A stretch of DNA of 34,878 nucleotides, from the NCBI GenBank assembly GCA_018818165.1, contig JAHISP010000031.1:1-34878 (forward strand), written 5' to 3'. Within the stretch, counting starts at the first letter, position 1. The number at the start of each line of letters is the position of its first letter. The notes beneath the pieces are model-generated. The model was given only the letters and a program-made list of their open reading frames with translations. It was not told the DNA's origin and did not search any database. This document shows positions 17,786-28,693 of the stretch, one piece after another. Source of the stretch: Bacteroidota bacterium (lineage in GTDB: Bacteria > Bacteroidota > Ignavibacteria > Ignavibacteriales > Melioribacteraceae). A program made the position numbers and the translations under genes.

Positions 17786-17878
17786 TTATCCAACAGCCAA
17801 ATTAAATTTCCACCCTTTGGAATCTGGAAGATTCTGAAATGAACTATCAAACTTTTTAGATATTCCCTTTTGAAATAA
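17786..17878 (-). other. Possible coding relic or repeat-borne open frame
   Basis: On the - strand a stop-to-stop frame without a start codon reads LFQKGISKKFDSSFQNLPDS, then KGWKFNLAVG, then a stop. It looks more protein-like than its AT-rich surroundings. A second frame of the same DNA is also open. It may be the end of a lost gene or a DNA repeat that happens to stay open. I do not recognise a family. The rest of 17879-18179 shows no feature that I can support. Confidence 0.25.
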
Positions 17879-18179
17879 TTACTTTTAACTTTTACACTTT
17901 GATAAATATATCTTTTTAATTATTTTAATTTTCAAGAAATGCAAAGTGTAGATGTTGTGAGGAAGGTTTGATGGGATTTGAATAGGAAATGTATTTCTTG
18001 AAATATTTTAGATTGTTAGAATGAATAATTATTTTTTTAGTAAACTATTTAATTAAATAACTTATGATGATATTGATTGAACATAGTGGTCTCTTATTAA
18101 GATTTGTTTTTCTTGATAACACGCCAAAATGCACTATTTTCAATCGGGTCAATACAGGGTTATACAACTTGAGGTGTTA

Positions 18180-20354
18180 ATGAGAAGAGGCAATTATCTT
18201 ATACTATTTTTATGGTTCCATTTATTTACAACTCTAATTGCACAATGGGAATGGAATAATCCAACACCTAATTCAAATCCATACAAAGAGGTTGAATTAC
18301 TTGATAAATTTTCGTTTTTAATTTTAGATGAGTTAGGGAATTTAATATTAACAAATGACAACGGAATTTCCTTTAAGGAAATAACAAATTTCCCCAACGA
18401 AATTACTCCATTCCAAATGCATTTTTTTTCTAAAAATTCTGGCTGGTTTTTAGGATCAGGTGCCAGCGAAGATTTTATAATTTATACTGATGATGCTTGT
18501 GAGACTTACGAAATACAGTTTGCCGGTGATTTTTCATCACTATATTTTCTAGATGAAAATATTGGATGGGTAACCTCTCCAGACTCGATATATTCTACCA
18601 TAGATGGGGGTCTTAACTGGCAAACGACGGGTGCAATCCCTTCGGACTTCCAAAAAATCCATTTTGTAAATGATGAAATTGGATATGCAATAAAATATTA
18701 TTTGATTTATAAAACAACAGATGGAGGCCTCAATTGGAATATTATATACAGTAAAACTGGATATCGGTATAACTCATTATTTTTCATTAATGAAGATGTT
18801 GGATATTTTGTTGGCTCAAAAACTACTGGCTCACAAAGTAGTATAGTATTAAAAACAGTTGATGGAGGGCAAAATTGGATATCCCAGATTCTTGATGATT
18901 ACATAGAAATTTATTCATTAAAGTTTATTTCAGAACAAGTTGGGTTTATTAATGGTATTGGATGGGATGAAGGCAAAATGAACATTGGTGTATCAGGGAC
19001 TTACGACGGTGGCATAAATTGGACTCGCTTAAAATCCATAAGTTATACTCCTGGATTCGTAAATAAAAAAGGTGATATAGATGTTTACGAAAACAATAAA
19101 ATTATATCAGTTTTTAGCAGTAATTCTTCGATAGTTGGTTCTGAAGATTCCGGTGATACTTGGGATATAATTTCAGATGATTTGTTGGCTGATTCTACCG
19201 CAACAAATTATAAGATATACGATATTTGTTTCCCCTCTGAAAATATTGGGTACTTATTAACCGAAAAAGGATTATATAAATCATTTGATTCTGGATTAAA
19301 TTGGGAATTAATAAAAACATTTAATCCATATGAAACTTTAACCCGTTTGTCTTATCTAAACAATTTAACTATTTGGATTGGTGGATCTGATGGCAGAGTG
19401 TATAAAAGTTCAGATGGAGGGGAAAGTTGGGAAATTGTAGACTGTGGAATCGGGGAAGATATCAAGGCAATCCAAGTAATATCAAACAATAATATTGTTA
19501 TAGCTGCATCAGAATGGATTGAAGATTTTTCAATTGGTGGATTCTATTCTACGCACACTGCCAAATCGGTTGACGCTGGATTAAATTGGCAAACCGTAAA
19601 TTTTGATGATGATTGTGCAATATATGATCTTTATTTTCTCTCAGAAAATAAAGGATGGGCTGTTGGAAACAACGTTTTTTTTACTGATAATGGTGGGGAA
19701 ACGTGGGCCAAAATAAGTCAAATAAATGATAAATTTTTAACTGTGAAATTTATATCCGATTCAGTTGGTTTTTCAGTTGCATATATTAATGATGGTATTT
19801 ATAAAACTACTGATGGGGGATATAATTGGGAAAGTATATTTTCAGGCTATATTAATGACATTGATTTTTTTGATTCTAATAATGGTGCTGCAGTTGGTCG
19901 CAATGGACTTTACTTAAAAACAAGCGACGGTGGAAACACTTGGAGCTATGAAAATATAAATACTTATACTGATTTTAGCAATTTGTATTTCGACAGCAAT
20001 AATATTTGGTTAATTGGAGATATGCATACAATATTGAAACAAAAATTTAATATTACCAGTATTGATAAGTACAATAAATTAATTTCTATACACAAATTCA
20101 AACTAAGTCAAAACTACCCGAATCCTTTTAATCCAACGACACAGATTAGTTACCAATTGCCAGAGGGTGGGTTTGTGAATTTAACGGTTTATAATTTAAT
20201 AGGGCAAAAGGTGGCTGTACTAGTGAACCAAGAACAAAAAGTTGGTAGTTACGAAATAGAACTTGATGCAACAAATTATTCAAGTGGAATTTACTTTTAT
20301 CGAATACAACGTGGTGACTTTTCGGAAACAAAAAAAATGATGTTGCTAAAATAG
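18180..20354 (+). CDS. Secreted YCF48/BNR-repeat protein with T9SS type A sorting domain
   Basis: An exported 724-residue protein. The start at 18180 is preferred because GAGGT lies just upstream and the next residues, [20 protein letters not shown], form a signal peptide ending near AQ. An ATG at 18129 adds residues that do not fit. The body has repeated YCF48/BNR-type beta-propeller blades with the S/T-x-D-G-G-x-x-W pattern: [51 protein letters not shown] and [10 protein letters not shown]. Each is followed by a strand of the type F-x-x-x-x-x-G-Y/W. The last 85 or so residues are a T9SS sorting domain ([14 protein letters not shown], then SSGIYFYRI and KKMMLLK). It is probably surface-exposed, with unknown ligand. 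It is monocistronic. Confidence 0.88.
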   Translation: MRRGNYLILFLWFHLFTTLIAQWEWNNPTPNSNPYKEVELLDKFSFLILDELGNLILTNDNGISFKEITNFPNEITPFQMHFFSKNSGWFLGSGASEDFIIYTDDACETYEIQFAGDFSSLYFLDENIGWVTSPDSIYSTIDGGLNWQTTGAIPSDFQKIHFVNDEIGYAIKYYLIYKTTDGGLNWNIIYSKTGYRYNSLFFINEDVGYFVGSKTTGSQSSIVLKTVDGGQNWISQILDDYIEIYSLKFISEQVGFINGIGWDEGKMNIGVSGTYDGGINWTRLKSISYTPGFVNKKGDIDVYENNKIISVFSSNSSIVGSEDSGDTWDIISDDLLADSTATNYKIYDICFPSENIGYLLTEKGLYKSFDSGLNWELIKTFNPYETLTRLSYLNNLTIWIGGSDGRVYKSSDGGESWEIVDCGIGEDIKAIQVISNNNIVIAASEWIEDFSIGGFYSTHTAKSVDAGLNWQTVNFDDDCAIYDLYFLSENKGWAVGNNVFFTDNGGETWAKISQINDKFLTVKFISDSVGFSVAYINDGIYKTTDGGYNWESIFSGYINDIDFFDSNNGAAVGRNGLYLKTSDGGNTWSYENINTYTDFSNLYFDSNNIWLIGDMHTILKQKFNITSIDKYNKLISIHKFKLSQNYPNPFNPTTQISYQLPEGGFVNLTVYNLIGQKVAVLVNQEQKVGSYEIELDATNYSSGIYFYRIQRGDFSETKKMMLLK

Positions 20355-20496
20355 TATCAAATATTTAGAATTAAGATGGTTATTTGTATCAATTTAGAGA
20401 TTTCTCTTTCCGTTCGAAATAAAAGTGAGTTTTAAAAGGTGTGTTATTGCTTCACACAAATAGCTGAAACAAACTAATAAAACATTAGTAAAATTT

Positions 20497-21222
20497 TTAC
20501 AACCTGCTAGAAGATTCAACATCTAAAAACCAGTTAACAATTCCATTAATTGGGTTTACCAACGAAGCTGGGTAATTTTTAGCTACCTTGGTTTTATTTA
20601 TTATTTCAAAAACTCTTTCAGCTTTGCTTTTCCCAATAGCAACAAAAGTAACTGTTTCAGCATTGTTGATGATATTGCCAGTTATTGTAATTCTCTTTTG
20701 TCCAGAAACTGGGTGAACAGCAACTTCACAATAGTTTTGCGAACTAAAAAGTTCAATTTCATGTGGAAATATTGAAGCTGTATGTCCATCTTCACCTAAC
20801 CCGAGCAAAATAAAATCAAATTTTGGAGATCCATTCGCTATCGGTAAGTTTGCTTCTATAATTTTGGAATACGCTTTAGCTTCTTCAATTGGCTCGCGCT
20901 CCCCTTTTATTCTGAAAATATTTGATTCATCCAGATTTACATTTCTAAGCAAATAATCATTTGCTAATTTGTAATTGCTGTCATTATCACTAGGCGGAAC
21001 GCACCTTTCGTCTCCCCAAAAGAATTTTATTCTGTTCCAGTCAATTTTATCTCTAAAATTTTCGCTCAAATAATTAAATATTTTTATTGGAGTATTTCCA
21101 CCAGAAAGAGCTATTGAATAAAACTTATTACTTTCGAGTTCATCAATTTTTTGCTTCCAAAAATTGCCTAAATATTCTGATAGTTCGTCTGTATTGTTGA
21201 AAATTTTAATTTCATTATTCAT
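20497..21222 (-). CDS. pgl: 6-phosphogluconolactonase
   Basis: A 241-residue cytosolic enzyme of the NagB/SugarP isomerase fold that hydrolyses 6-phosphoglucono-lactone, step two of the oxidative pentose phosphate pathway. Family motifs: ALSGGNTP (38-45) for phosphate binding, FFWGDERCVPPSD (67-79), and GLGEDGHTASIFP (141-153) with the catalytic-region Asp and His. Length is normal. It lies downstream of zwf with 147 bases between them, most of it a hairpin repeat, so the pair is probably one transcript. A decayed fragment of a related gene lies at 12971-13131. Confidence 0.93.
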   Translation of the reverse strand: MNNEIKIFNNTDELSEYLGNFWKQKIDELESNKFYSIALSGGNTPIKIFNYLSENFRDKIDWNRIKFFWGDERCVPPSDNDSNYKLANDYLLRNVNLDESNIFRIKGEREPIEEAKAYSKIIEANLPIANGSPKFDFILLGLGEDGHTASIFPHEIELFSSQNYCEVAVHPVSGQKRITITGNIINNAETVTFVAIGKSKAERVFEIINKTKVAKNYPASLVNPINGIVNWFLDVESSSRL

Positions 21223-21252
21223 ATTATAAGTTCACTATAAAAAGGTTGTTTT

Positions 21253-21334
21253 GTCATTGCGAGTCATTTTTTTGACGAAGCAATCTTTCGATTATAAGCC
21301 ATTTAAAAGATTGCTTCGTTCCACTCGCAAAGAC
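21253..21334. repeat. GTCATTGCGAG-type hairpin repeat, longer copy
   Basis: GTCATTGCGAGTCA begins the element and ACTCGCAAAGAC ends it. Inside, ACGAAGCAATCTTT pairs with AAAGATTGCTTCGT, making a long stem with an AT-rich loop. It lies between zwf and pgl and would appear as a stem-loop in their mRNA. A shorter copy is at 91-155. Confidence 0.75.
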
Positions 21335-21369
21335 ATCCATGAAAATATTGTTCTTAGAGTGAACTCATT

Positions 21370-22890
21370 TTAGAGTTCACAATAAATTCCGTCATCTGCT
21401 AAATTTTTGCATGGATACCGCCAAGTACTTCCATCTTTTTCTATTAATTCATCAGCAACTTCTGGTCCCCAAGTCCCGCATGGATAACCATAAATTGGAA
21501 TTGACTTATCATTTTTCCACGCTGTCAAAACTGGGTCTAAAAATTCCCATGCGCTCATAACCGCATCGCCGCGCGCAAAAAGAGTTGAGTCGCCCAACAT
21601 GGAATCTAAAAGCAATCTTTCATACGCAGACGGAACTCTTTGGTGAGCTAATTCGGAATAATGAAAATCCATATTAACTGTTTGTACATTAAAACCGCCA
21701 CCAGGAACTTTCATTCCAATCTTTAACAGAATTCCTTCATCTGGTTGAATTCTAATTATCAATTGATTACTTCCATTGTTGATTGATTTATTTTGGAAAA
21801 GGAAGTGTGGTGTTGACTTAAAATGAATTACCGCTTCAGTAACGCGTGTTGGAAGTCGCTTGCCAGTACGAATGTAAAACGGAATTCCACCCCAGCGCCA
21901 GTTATCAATATAAAATTTAAGTGCCGCATAAGTTTCTGTTTTTGATTCCGGATTTACGCCATTTTCTTCACGGTAGCCAAGCATTTTTTCACCTTTAACA
22001 GTTGAGCTCAGATACTGTCCGCGAATAACAGATTTGTGAACATCCTTTTCACTCATTTTTCTTATTGATTGAAACACCTTTTCGGTTTCATTTCTAATTG
22101 ATTCCGAATCCATTGATGATGGCGGTTCCATTGCAATTAAACCCACAAGCTGCAGCAAATGATTTTGAATCATATCGCGCAAAGCTCCAGAGCCTTCGTA
22201 ATAACCACCGCGTTTCTCTACTCCAATTGATTCAGCCGAAGTTATTTCAATATGATCAATGTAATTTCTATTCCAAAGTGGTTCAAATATTCCGTTAGAA
22301 AATCTTGTAACCAAAACATTTTGTACAGTCTCTTTACCTAGATAGTGGTCTATTCGGTAAATTTGATTTTCTTTCCAATTAAGTTTTAATGAAGCATTTA
22401 ATTCCTTTGCTGTTTCAAGGTTGTAACCAAAAGGTTTTTCAATTATAATTCGTTTCCAGCCTTTTTGTTCATTATTTAATTCCACTTTAGCTAAGTTTTC
22501 TGGAATAACAGAATATAGGCTTGGCGGAGTTGACAAATAAAATATTATTTTTTCTGCAACTTGCAACTCATCCATTATTTTCTGAAGTCTATTTTTCAAT
22601 GCTAAAAATGAATCAATTGATTTTGCATCAACACTTTGATAAAAAACAGAGTTGAGAAAGTCATCTATTTTTTCTTTATTCTGCGATAATGCAAATTTTA
22701 TTATGCCTTCCTTCATTTCATTTCTATAATTAGCATCACCTAAATCTGATCTACTAGCCCCAATAATTGCAAATTTATCTGGCATTAAATTCTGATCGTA
22801 AAGGTCATAAAGTGAAGGAACAAGCTTTCGTTTAGTTAAATCGCCCGAAGCGCCGAATATTAATATTATTTGATTTTCTGGTTTTCGCAT
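21370..22890 (-). CDS. zwf: Glucose-6-phosphate 1-dehydrogenase
   Basis: A 506-residue cytosolic enzyme that oxidises glucose 6-phosphate to 6-phosphoglucono-lactone while reducing NADP(+) or NAD(+). The N-terminal dinucleotide-binding loop is GASGDLTKRKL (13-23). EKPFG is at 151-155. The substrate-binding and catalytic motif RIDHYLGKE is at 179-187, with His182 and Lys186. Length is usual for the family. Pgl follows directly on the same strand, so the first two steps of the oxidative pentose phosphate branch are paired. No gnd is in the window. On the - strand, TATATTTG (22926-22919) resembles a Bacteroidota -7 box, without a matching -33 box. Confidence 0.95.
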   Translation of the reverse strand: MRKPENQIILIFGASGDLTKRKLVPSLYDLYDQNLMPDKFAIIGASRSDLGDANYRNEMKEGIIKFALSQNKEKIDDFLNSVFYQSVDAKSIDSFLALKNRLQKIMDELQVAEKIIFYLSTPPSLYSVIPENLAKVELNNEQKGWKRIIIEKPFGYNLETAKELNASLKLNWKENQIYRIDHYLGKETVQNVLVTRFSNGIFEPLWNRNYIDHIEITSAESIGVEKRGGYYEGSGALRDMIQNHLLQLVGLIAMEPPSSMDSESIRNETEKVFQSIRKMSEKDVHKSVIRGQYLSSTVKGEKMLGYREENGVNPESKTETYAALKFYIDNWRWGGIPFYIRTGKRLPTRVTEAVIHFKSTPHFLFQNKSINNGSNQLIIRIQPDEGILLKIGMKVPGGGFNVQTVNMDFHYSELAHQRVPSAYERLLLDSMLGDSTLFARGDAVMSAWEFLDPVLTAWKNDKSIPIYGYPCGTWGPEVADELIEKDGSTWRYPCKNLADDGIYCEL

Positions 22891-23185
22891 ATTTTACTTT
22901 CTTAATAATTCTTTGAAGCAAATATAAATATATTTATCGAGTTATATGTGGTTGAAGTCTATAAAAAGTTAGATTATCGATTTATAATTTCATTTTTTAA
23001 ATAACATAAGAAACAGCTCAGAAAAGGATATATTTTTTAAAACACGAACAACATTTGGAAAAAATGAGTGTCAGCATTGATACGTACAATAAAAATTGGA
23101 AACAGAAAACACTAATTTCAAATTCACTTCTAAAAAAATATTGGTGATTATTTCATTTATTTTAAGTCATTTTAATTCTTTAAGC

Positions 23186-23403
23186 TAAACAAACGGACAG
23201 TCATAAAACAAATTGATTAGCTATATTAATTTTTAGTAGTGTGAATGGCAAAGCTCTCGAATCAGCGATTCGAGCTACAATGTAGTGCGATTCGCAAACC
23301 AAACAGATACGAACAAAGTTGTAAACATGTATTAGAAATCAGCTAAATTCAACAACGCTCTTAAAAAGTTGAGGTATCTTTAGGTAAACAAACGGACAAT
23401 CAT
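23186..23403 (-). repeat. Cruciform-core intergenic repeat, copy 3 (complete), bounded by 19-bp direct repeats
   Basis: The inverted, most complete copy. TAAACAAACGGACAGTCAT (23186-23204) and TAAACAAACGGACAATCAT (23385-23403) are direct repeats with 18 of 19 bases identical, and they bound a 218-bp unit. The core at 23256-23295 retains CTCGAATC-AGC-GATTCGAG and CTACA/TGTAG but has lost about 8 bases of the second hairpin. Elsewhere it aligns with copy 2 over its left part and with copy 1 over its right part. It lies in the gene-free region 22891-23677 between zwf and icd. No gene is visible in the rest of that region. Confidence 0.85.
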
Positions 23404-23450
23404 AGTGGGAAATTATTATACATATTTGTTGAAAAAAATAAAGTTTCCCA

Positions 23451-23463
23451 AAACCTCAGGTTT
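23451..23463. repeat. Small AAACCT/AGGTTT palindrome
   Basis: AAACCT-C-AGGTTT resembles the palindromes at 6530-6607 and the terminator hairpin near 5395. It sits upstream of the isocitrate dehydrogenase gene, at some distance from its start. No T run follows. Confidence 0.4.
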
Positions 23464-23665
23464 GATAAAATCACTTTTATGAAAGTGTTGCATTATTAAA
23501 AGTTTAAGCAAATCAGAAAAAATGGTACAACTATTCTTGAACAATTCCTTTATACCATAAAACTCTCTTTTAATTAAAAGGAAAGATGCTTAATTTTAAA
23601 ACAAAGAATAAACGAAACAATTCATGATTTAACCTTCATGAAATAAATAATTTTTAACTAATTAA

Positions 23666-25906
<2,241 letters not shown>

Positions 25907-25932
25907 TTACTTTTAAAATTAGAAGTATAATA

Positions 25933-25973
25933 TTAAAGGGGATTTTATCTTGATTGATAAATCCCCTTTTTAA
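25933..25973. terminator. Intrinsic terminator after icd, possibly bidirectional
   Basis: AAAGGGGATTT (25935-25945) pairs with AAATCCCCTTT (25959-25969), followed by TTTAA on the + strand. The complementary strand also shows TT/T-rich flanks, so it could also end transcription of the convergent mscL gene. Confidence 0.8.
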
Positions 25974-26009
25974 TATTTATAAAGAAAAATATTAAATTAA
26001 ATAACCGAA

Positions 26010-26402
26010 TTACTTTTGCAACAAATCTCGTATTTCCCTTAGCAACAAAATATCTTCAGCAGTTTTAGGAACCTCAACTGGTTTAACTTCTTCTTTCTTT
26101 TTCAAAGAATTGATTCCTTTAATTGCCATAAAAATTATAAAAGCAATTATTAGAAAATCAAGAACTACCCCAATAAATATTCCATAATCAATAGTAACAG
26201 CTGCGTTTGTTTCTGTGGCATCTTTTAATATTATTACCAAATCTGTGAAGTCAACTCCACCAAGTAGAAGTCCGATTGGAGGCATAACAATATTGCTGAT
26301 AAAAGATGCCACAATTTTACCAAATGCTCCTCCTATAATTACTGCAACAGCTAAATCTACTACATTGCCTTTCATTGCAAATGCTTTAAATTCTTTTAAC
26401 AT
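26010..26402 (-). CDS. mscL: Large-conductance mechanosensitive channel
   Basis: A 130-residue inner-membrane channel that opens under membrane tension to release solutes after hypo-osmotic shock. The N-terminus [20 protein letters not shown] is diagnostic, with the amphipathic segment followed by TM1 (about 15-45, including [14 protein letters not shown] at the pore constriction). The periplasmic loop [15 protein letters not shown] follows, then TM2 (about 73-95, [19 protein letters not shown]), and a C-terminal helix ending in [15 protein letters not shown]. Length is normal. A GGAG site precedes the ATG. It follows the cyclase operon by 64 bases on the same strand and may be transcribed from it or separately. 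Confidence 0.95.
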   Translation of the reverse strand: MLKEFKAFAMKGNVVDLAVAVIIGGAFGKIVASFISNIVMPPIGLLLGGVDFTDLVIILKDATETNAAVTIDYGIFIGVVLDFLIIAFIIFMAIKGINSLKKKEEVKPVEVPKTAEDILLLREIRDLLQK

Positions 26403-26466
26403 TTTTTGCTCCGTTATTATTTATAATTGTAAAATTATTTTTTTGAAATCTACAAATTAGTAATAT

Positions 26467-28689
26467 CTATTTACTTGTTAAATGTGAAACTCCATCCCAA
26501 TTAGATTCAGGGGGATTTAAAATATAATTTTCGGAACGTTCTAAATAAATCTTTGAAAGCAAATCGTTTGGATTTGTAAGTAATGATTTTTGAAAATATA
26601 TTTTTGCCGATTCAAAATTTCTACTTTTATATTGCTTATATCCATCGATATAATTTTGAAATAAATTTAATTTTTCTAGTGCTTCTTTATCATTTTTTAG
26701 ACCAAGTAACTCGTATACAATAATAGGTTTTGTCTTACCTTTTACGACTATTTTATCAATTGTTCTAACAACAACTTCCTCTGCAACTTTTTGGTAAATG
26801 GCTTCACTTATCATAATGGAAGTACCATAAAGTTTATTTGCACTTTCCAATCTGGAAGCAAGATTAACACCATCCCCCATAACGGTATAATCAAATCGCT
26901 CAATTCCGCCAATATTTCCAACAACTACATCGTCACCATTTATCCCAATTCTAGTTTTAACTTTTGTAGTAACTTCACTAGAAAAACCATTTTTCAATTC
27001 ATCCATTTTCTTTTGCATTAAAATTGCTGTAATACAAGCATTTAGTTCTTTATCTTCAACGTCAAGTGGAGCACCCCAAAAAGCCATAAGTGAATCGCCA
27101 AGATATTTATCCAAGGTACCTTTATGCTCCAATACAATCGAAGTCATAATTGAAAGATAATTATTGATGAACTCAACCAATTCTTCTGGTTTCATTTTTT
27201 CAGAAATAGAAGTAAACCCTTCAATATCACTAAACATAATTGTAATATTTTTTTTAACTCCACCAAGTGATAGTTTTTCTGGATTGTTTAGCAACTCTGT
27301 TACAAGAGATTTACTTACATATTTCCCAAACATGCCTTTAATCATAGCATTATGTTTTCTTACACTAATTACATTATATGCGGTTGTGGAAAAATATCCA
27401 AAAATAATTGTAGCAATAGGACTGATAAACGATACTATATAATCATGTTCAACAAACAGATAAATGCCCAAAAAGTAAAATCCCACAAATAAGAAAGTAA
27501 GAAAAGTAATGTTAATTAACTCTGCTAAAATTATGTTTAATTTTTTATTTTGCTTAAATAATGAGAAAATAAAGAACGAAAAGAAGGACAGAATAATAAT
27601 TGAGAGAATTTCAATAATTTTTGATTCTTTGATTAAAAAATCATTCCAAATCACATTTTGAATGGCGTTGGCGTGGATTTCAACGCCCCAAATCTGGTTA
27701 TCACCTTTTCTTTTTCCTTGACCAAAAGCTGTTGGATGAAAGTCCTTATCTTCGGGCATGGTAGAACCGATAAGAACAATTTTATTTTTAAACTTTCCAG
27801 ACTGTAGTAATCCTGAAAATTCGTCATCCCATATATTTATATCTGTATCGTAATAAATTTCATCTTTCGTTTTGAAATCCTTGTCATCCAATACATCTGA
27901 AAATTTTAGATATTCGAATGTTCCATTAGGGCCGTAATAGTTTATCAACATTGAAGATTTATCATAACGTGGAATTTCTATATTTAACAATTTAAAATAC
28001 GAATTAGAAATACTAACAATATTGTTTCCTTTTAAACCATAATATTTATTTAAGATTGCAAAACTAAATGTTGGCAAAATAGATTCATTTGCACCAGAAA
28101 TAACAAGGGGTTCGTATCGTCGATAAATTCCATCTTCATCGCTGCCAATTTGTACTATTCCAACCGAACTATCTACAGCAAAAAACTTATTTCTATAGTT
28201 ATAAGACTGCTTTTTAATTGAATAATTCCCAATTTCATATTGCATTTCTGCTTCAACATCCAATTGACCAGCAACAACAACATTTCTTGAATTTAGAATT
28301 GCTTCCTCAAAAAGCTTATCATTTTGGGGAGAGAATTTATCATCATTAGACATTAAAACATCAATTCCAACAGCTTTAACACCAGCATTTTTTAGGTTAT
28401 TAACTACTTTTGCAAAATAGGAACGAGGCCAAGGCCAAGAATTGTATGGTTCTGGAATTTGATCAAAATCATCTTGAGTAATTCCAAGTATTATAACATC
28501 TGCCGAGTCTTTTATATCCTTAACATCTTTTTTTGAAAAACGAATATCAAGATATTTTAATTCCAATTCCTGAATAGGTTTTATTGAAAAGAAAATATCT
28601 TGTGTAAGGAGAATAACTATTAAAGCCGTACCGAGTGGAATAATTACACTTGGTAAAATTTTTTTTATTTTTCTTTTATATCTGTTCAT
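26467..28689 (-). CDS. CHASE2-domain class III adenylate cyclase
   Basis: A 740-residue membrane enzyme. An N-terminal helix (about 11-33) leads to a periplasmic CHASE2 sensor (about 38-355; FSKKD, GVKAVGIDVLMS, KIVLIGST and WGVEIHANAIQN are typical). Three TM helices follow (about 361-378, 388-410, 414-436), then a class III cyclase catalytic domain (about 478-645). The metal-binding Asp pair is D488 (FSDIEGFTS) and D532 (LGDSLMAFWG). Lys528 and Asp606 (MGDGVNLASR) match the ATP-selecting pair, and Asn609 and Arg613 match transition-state residues, so it should be an active adenylate cyclase. The tail is a TPR-like helix pair ending with WDG and TSK. It is separated from the beta-barrel gene by 4 bases. 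The CHASE2 ligand is unknown. Confidence 0.92.
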   Translation of the reverse strand: MNRYKRKIKKILPSVIIPLGTALIVILLTQDIFFSIKPIQELELKYLDIRFSKKDVKDIKDSADVIILGITQDDFDQIPEPYNSWPWPRSYFAKVVNNLKNAGVKAVGIDVLMSNDDKFSPQNDKLFEEAILNSRNVVVAGQLDVEAEMQYEIGNYSIKKQSYNYRNKFFAVDSSVGIVQIGSDEDGIYRRYEPLVISGANESILPTFSFAILNKYYGLKGNNIVSISNSYFKLLNIEIPRYDKSSMLINYYGPNGTFEYLKFSDVLDDKDFKTKDEIYYDTDINIWDDEFSGLLQSGKFKNKIVLIGSTMPEDKDFHPTAFGQGKRKGDNQIWGVEIHANAIQNVIWNDFLIKESKIIEILSIIILSFFSFFIFSLFKQNKKLNIILAELINITFLTFLFVGFYFLGIYLFVEHDYIVSFISPIATIIFGYFSTTAYNVISVRKHNAMIKGMFGKYVSKSLVTELLNNPEKLSLGGVKKNITIMFSDIEGFTSISEKMKPEELVEFINNYLSIMTSIVLEHKGTLDKYLGDSLMAFWGAPLDVEDKELNACITAILMQKKMDELKNGFSSEVTTKVKTRIGINGDDVVVGNIGGIERFDYTVMGDGVNLASRLESANKLYGTSIMISEAIYQKVAEEVVVRTIDKIVVKGKTKPIIVYELLGLKNDKEALEKLNLFQNYIDGYKQYKSRNFESAKIYFQKSLLTNPNDLLSKIYLERSENYILNPPESNWDGVSHLTSK

Positions 28690-28693
28690 TTAA

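Noticed and set aside
22919-22926. Promoter for zwf from TATATTTG
   Set aside because: Only the -7-like box is present, and the match is likely by chance in AT-rich DNA.
23186-23403. Interpreting the repeat as a classic MITE or CRISPR array
   Set aside because: The end repeats are direct, not inverted, and there is no regular series of repeats with spacers.
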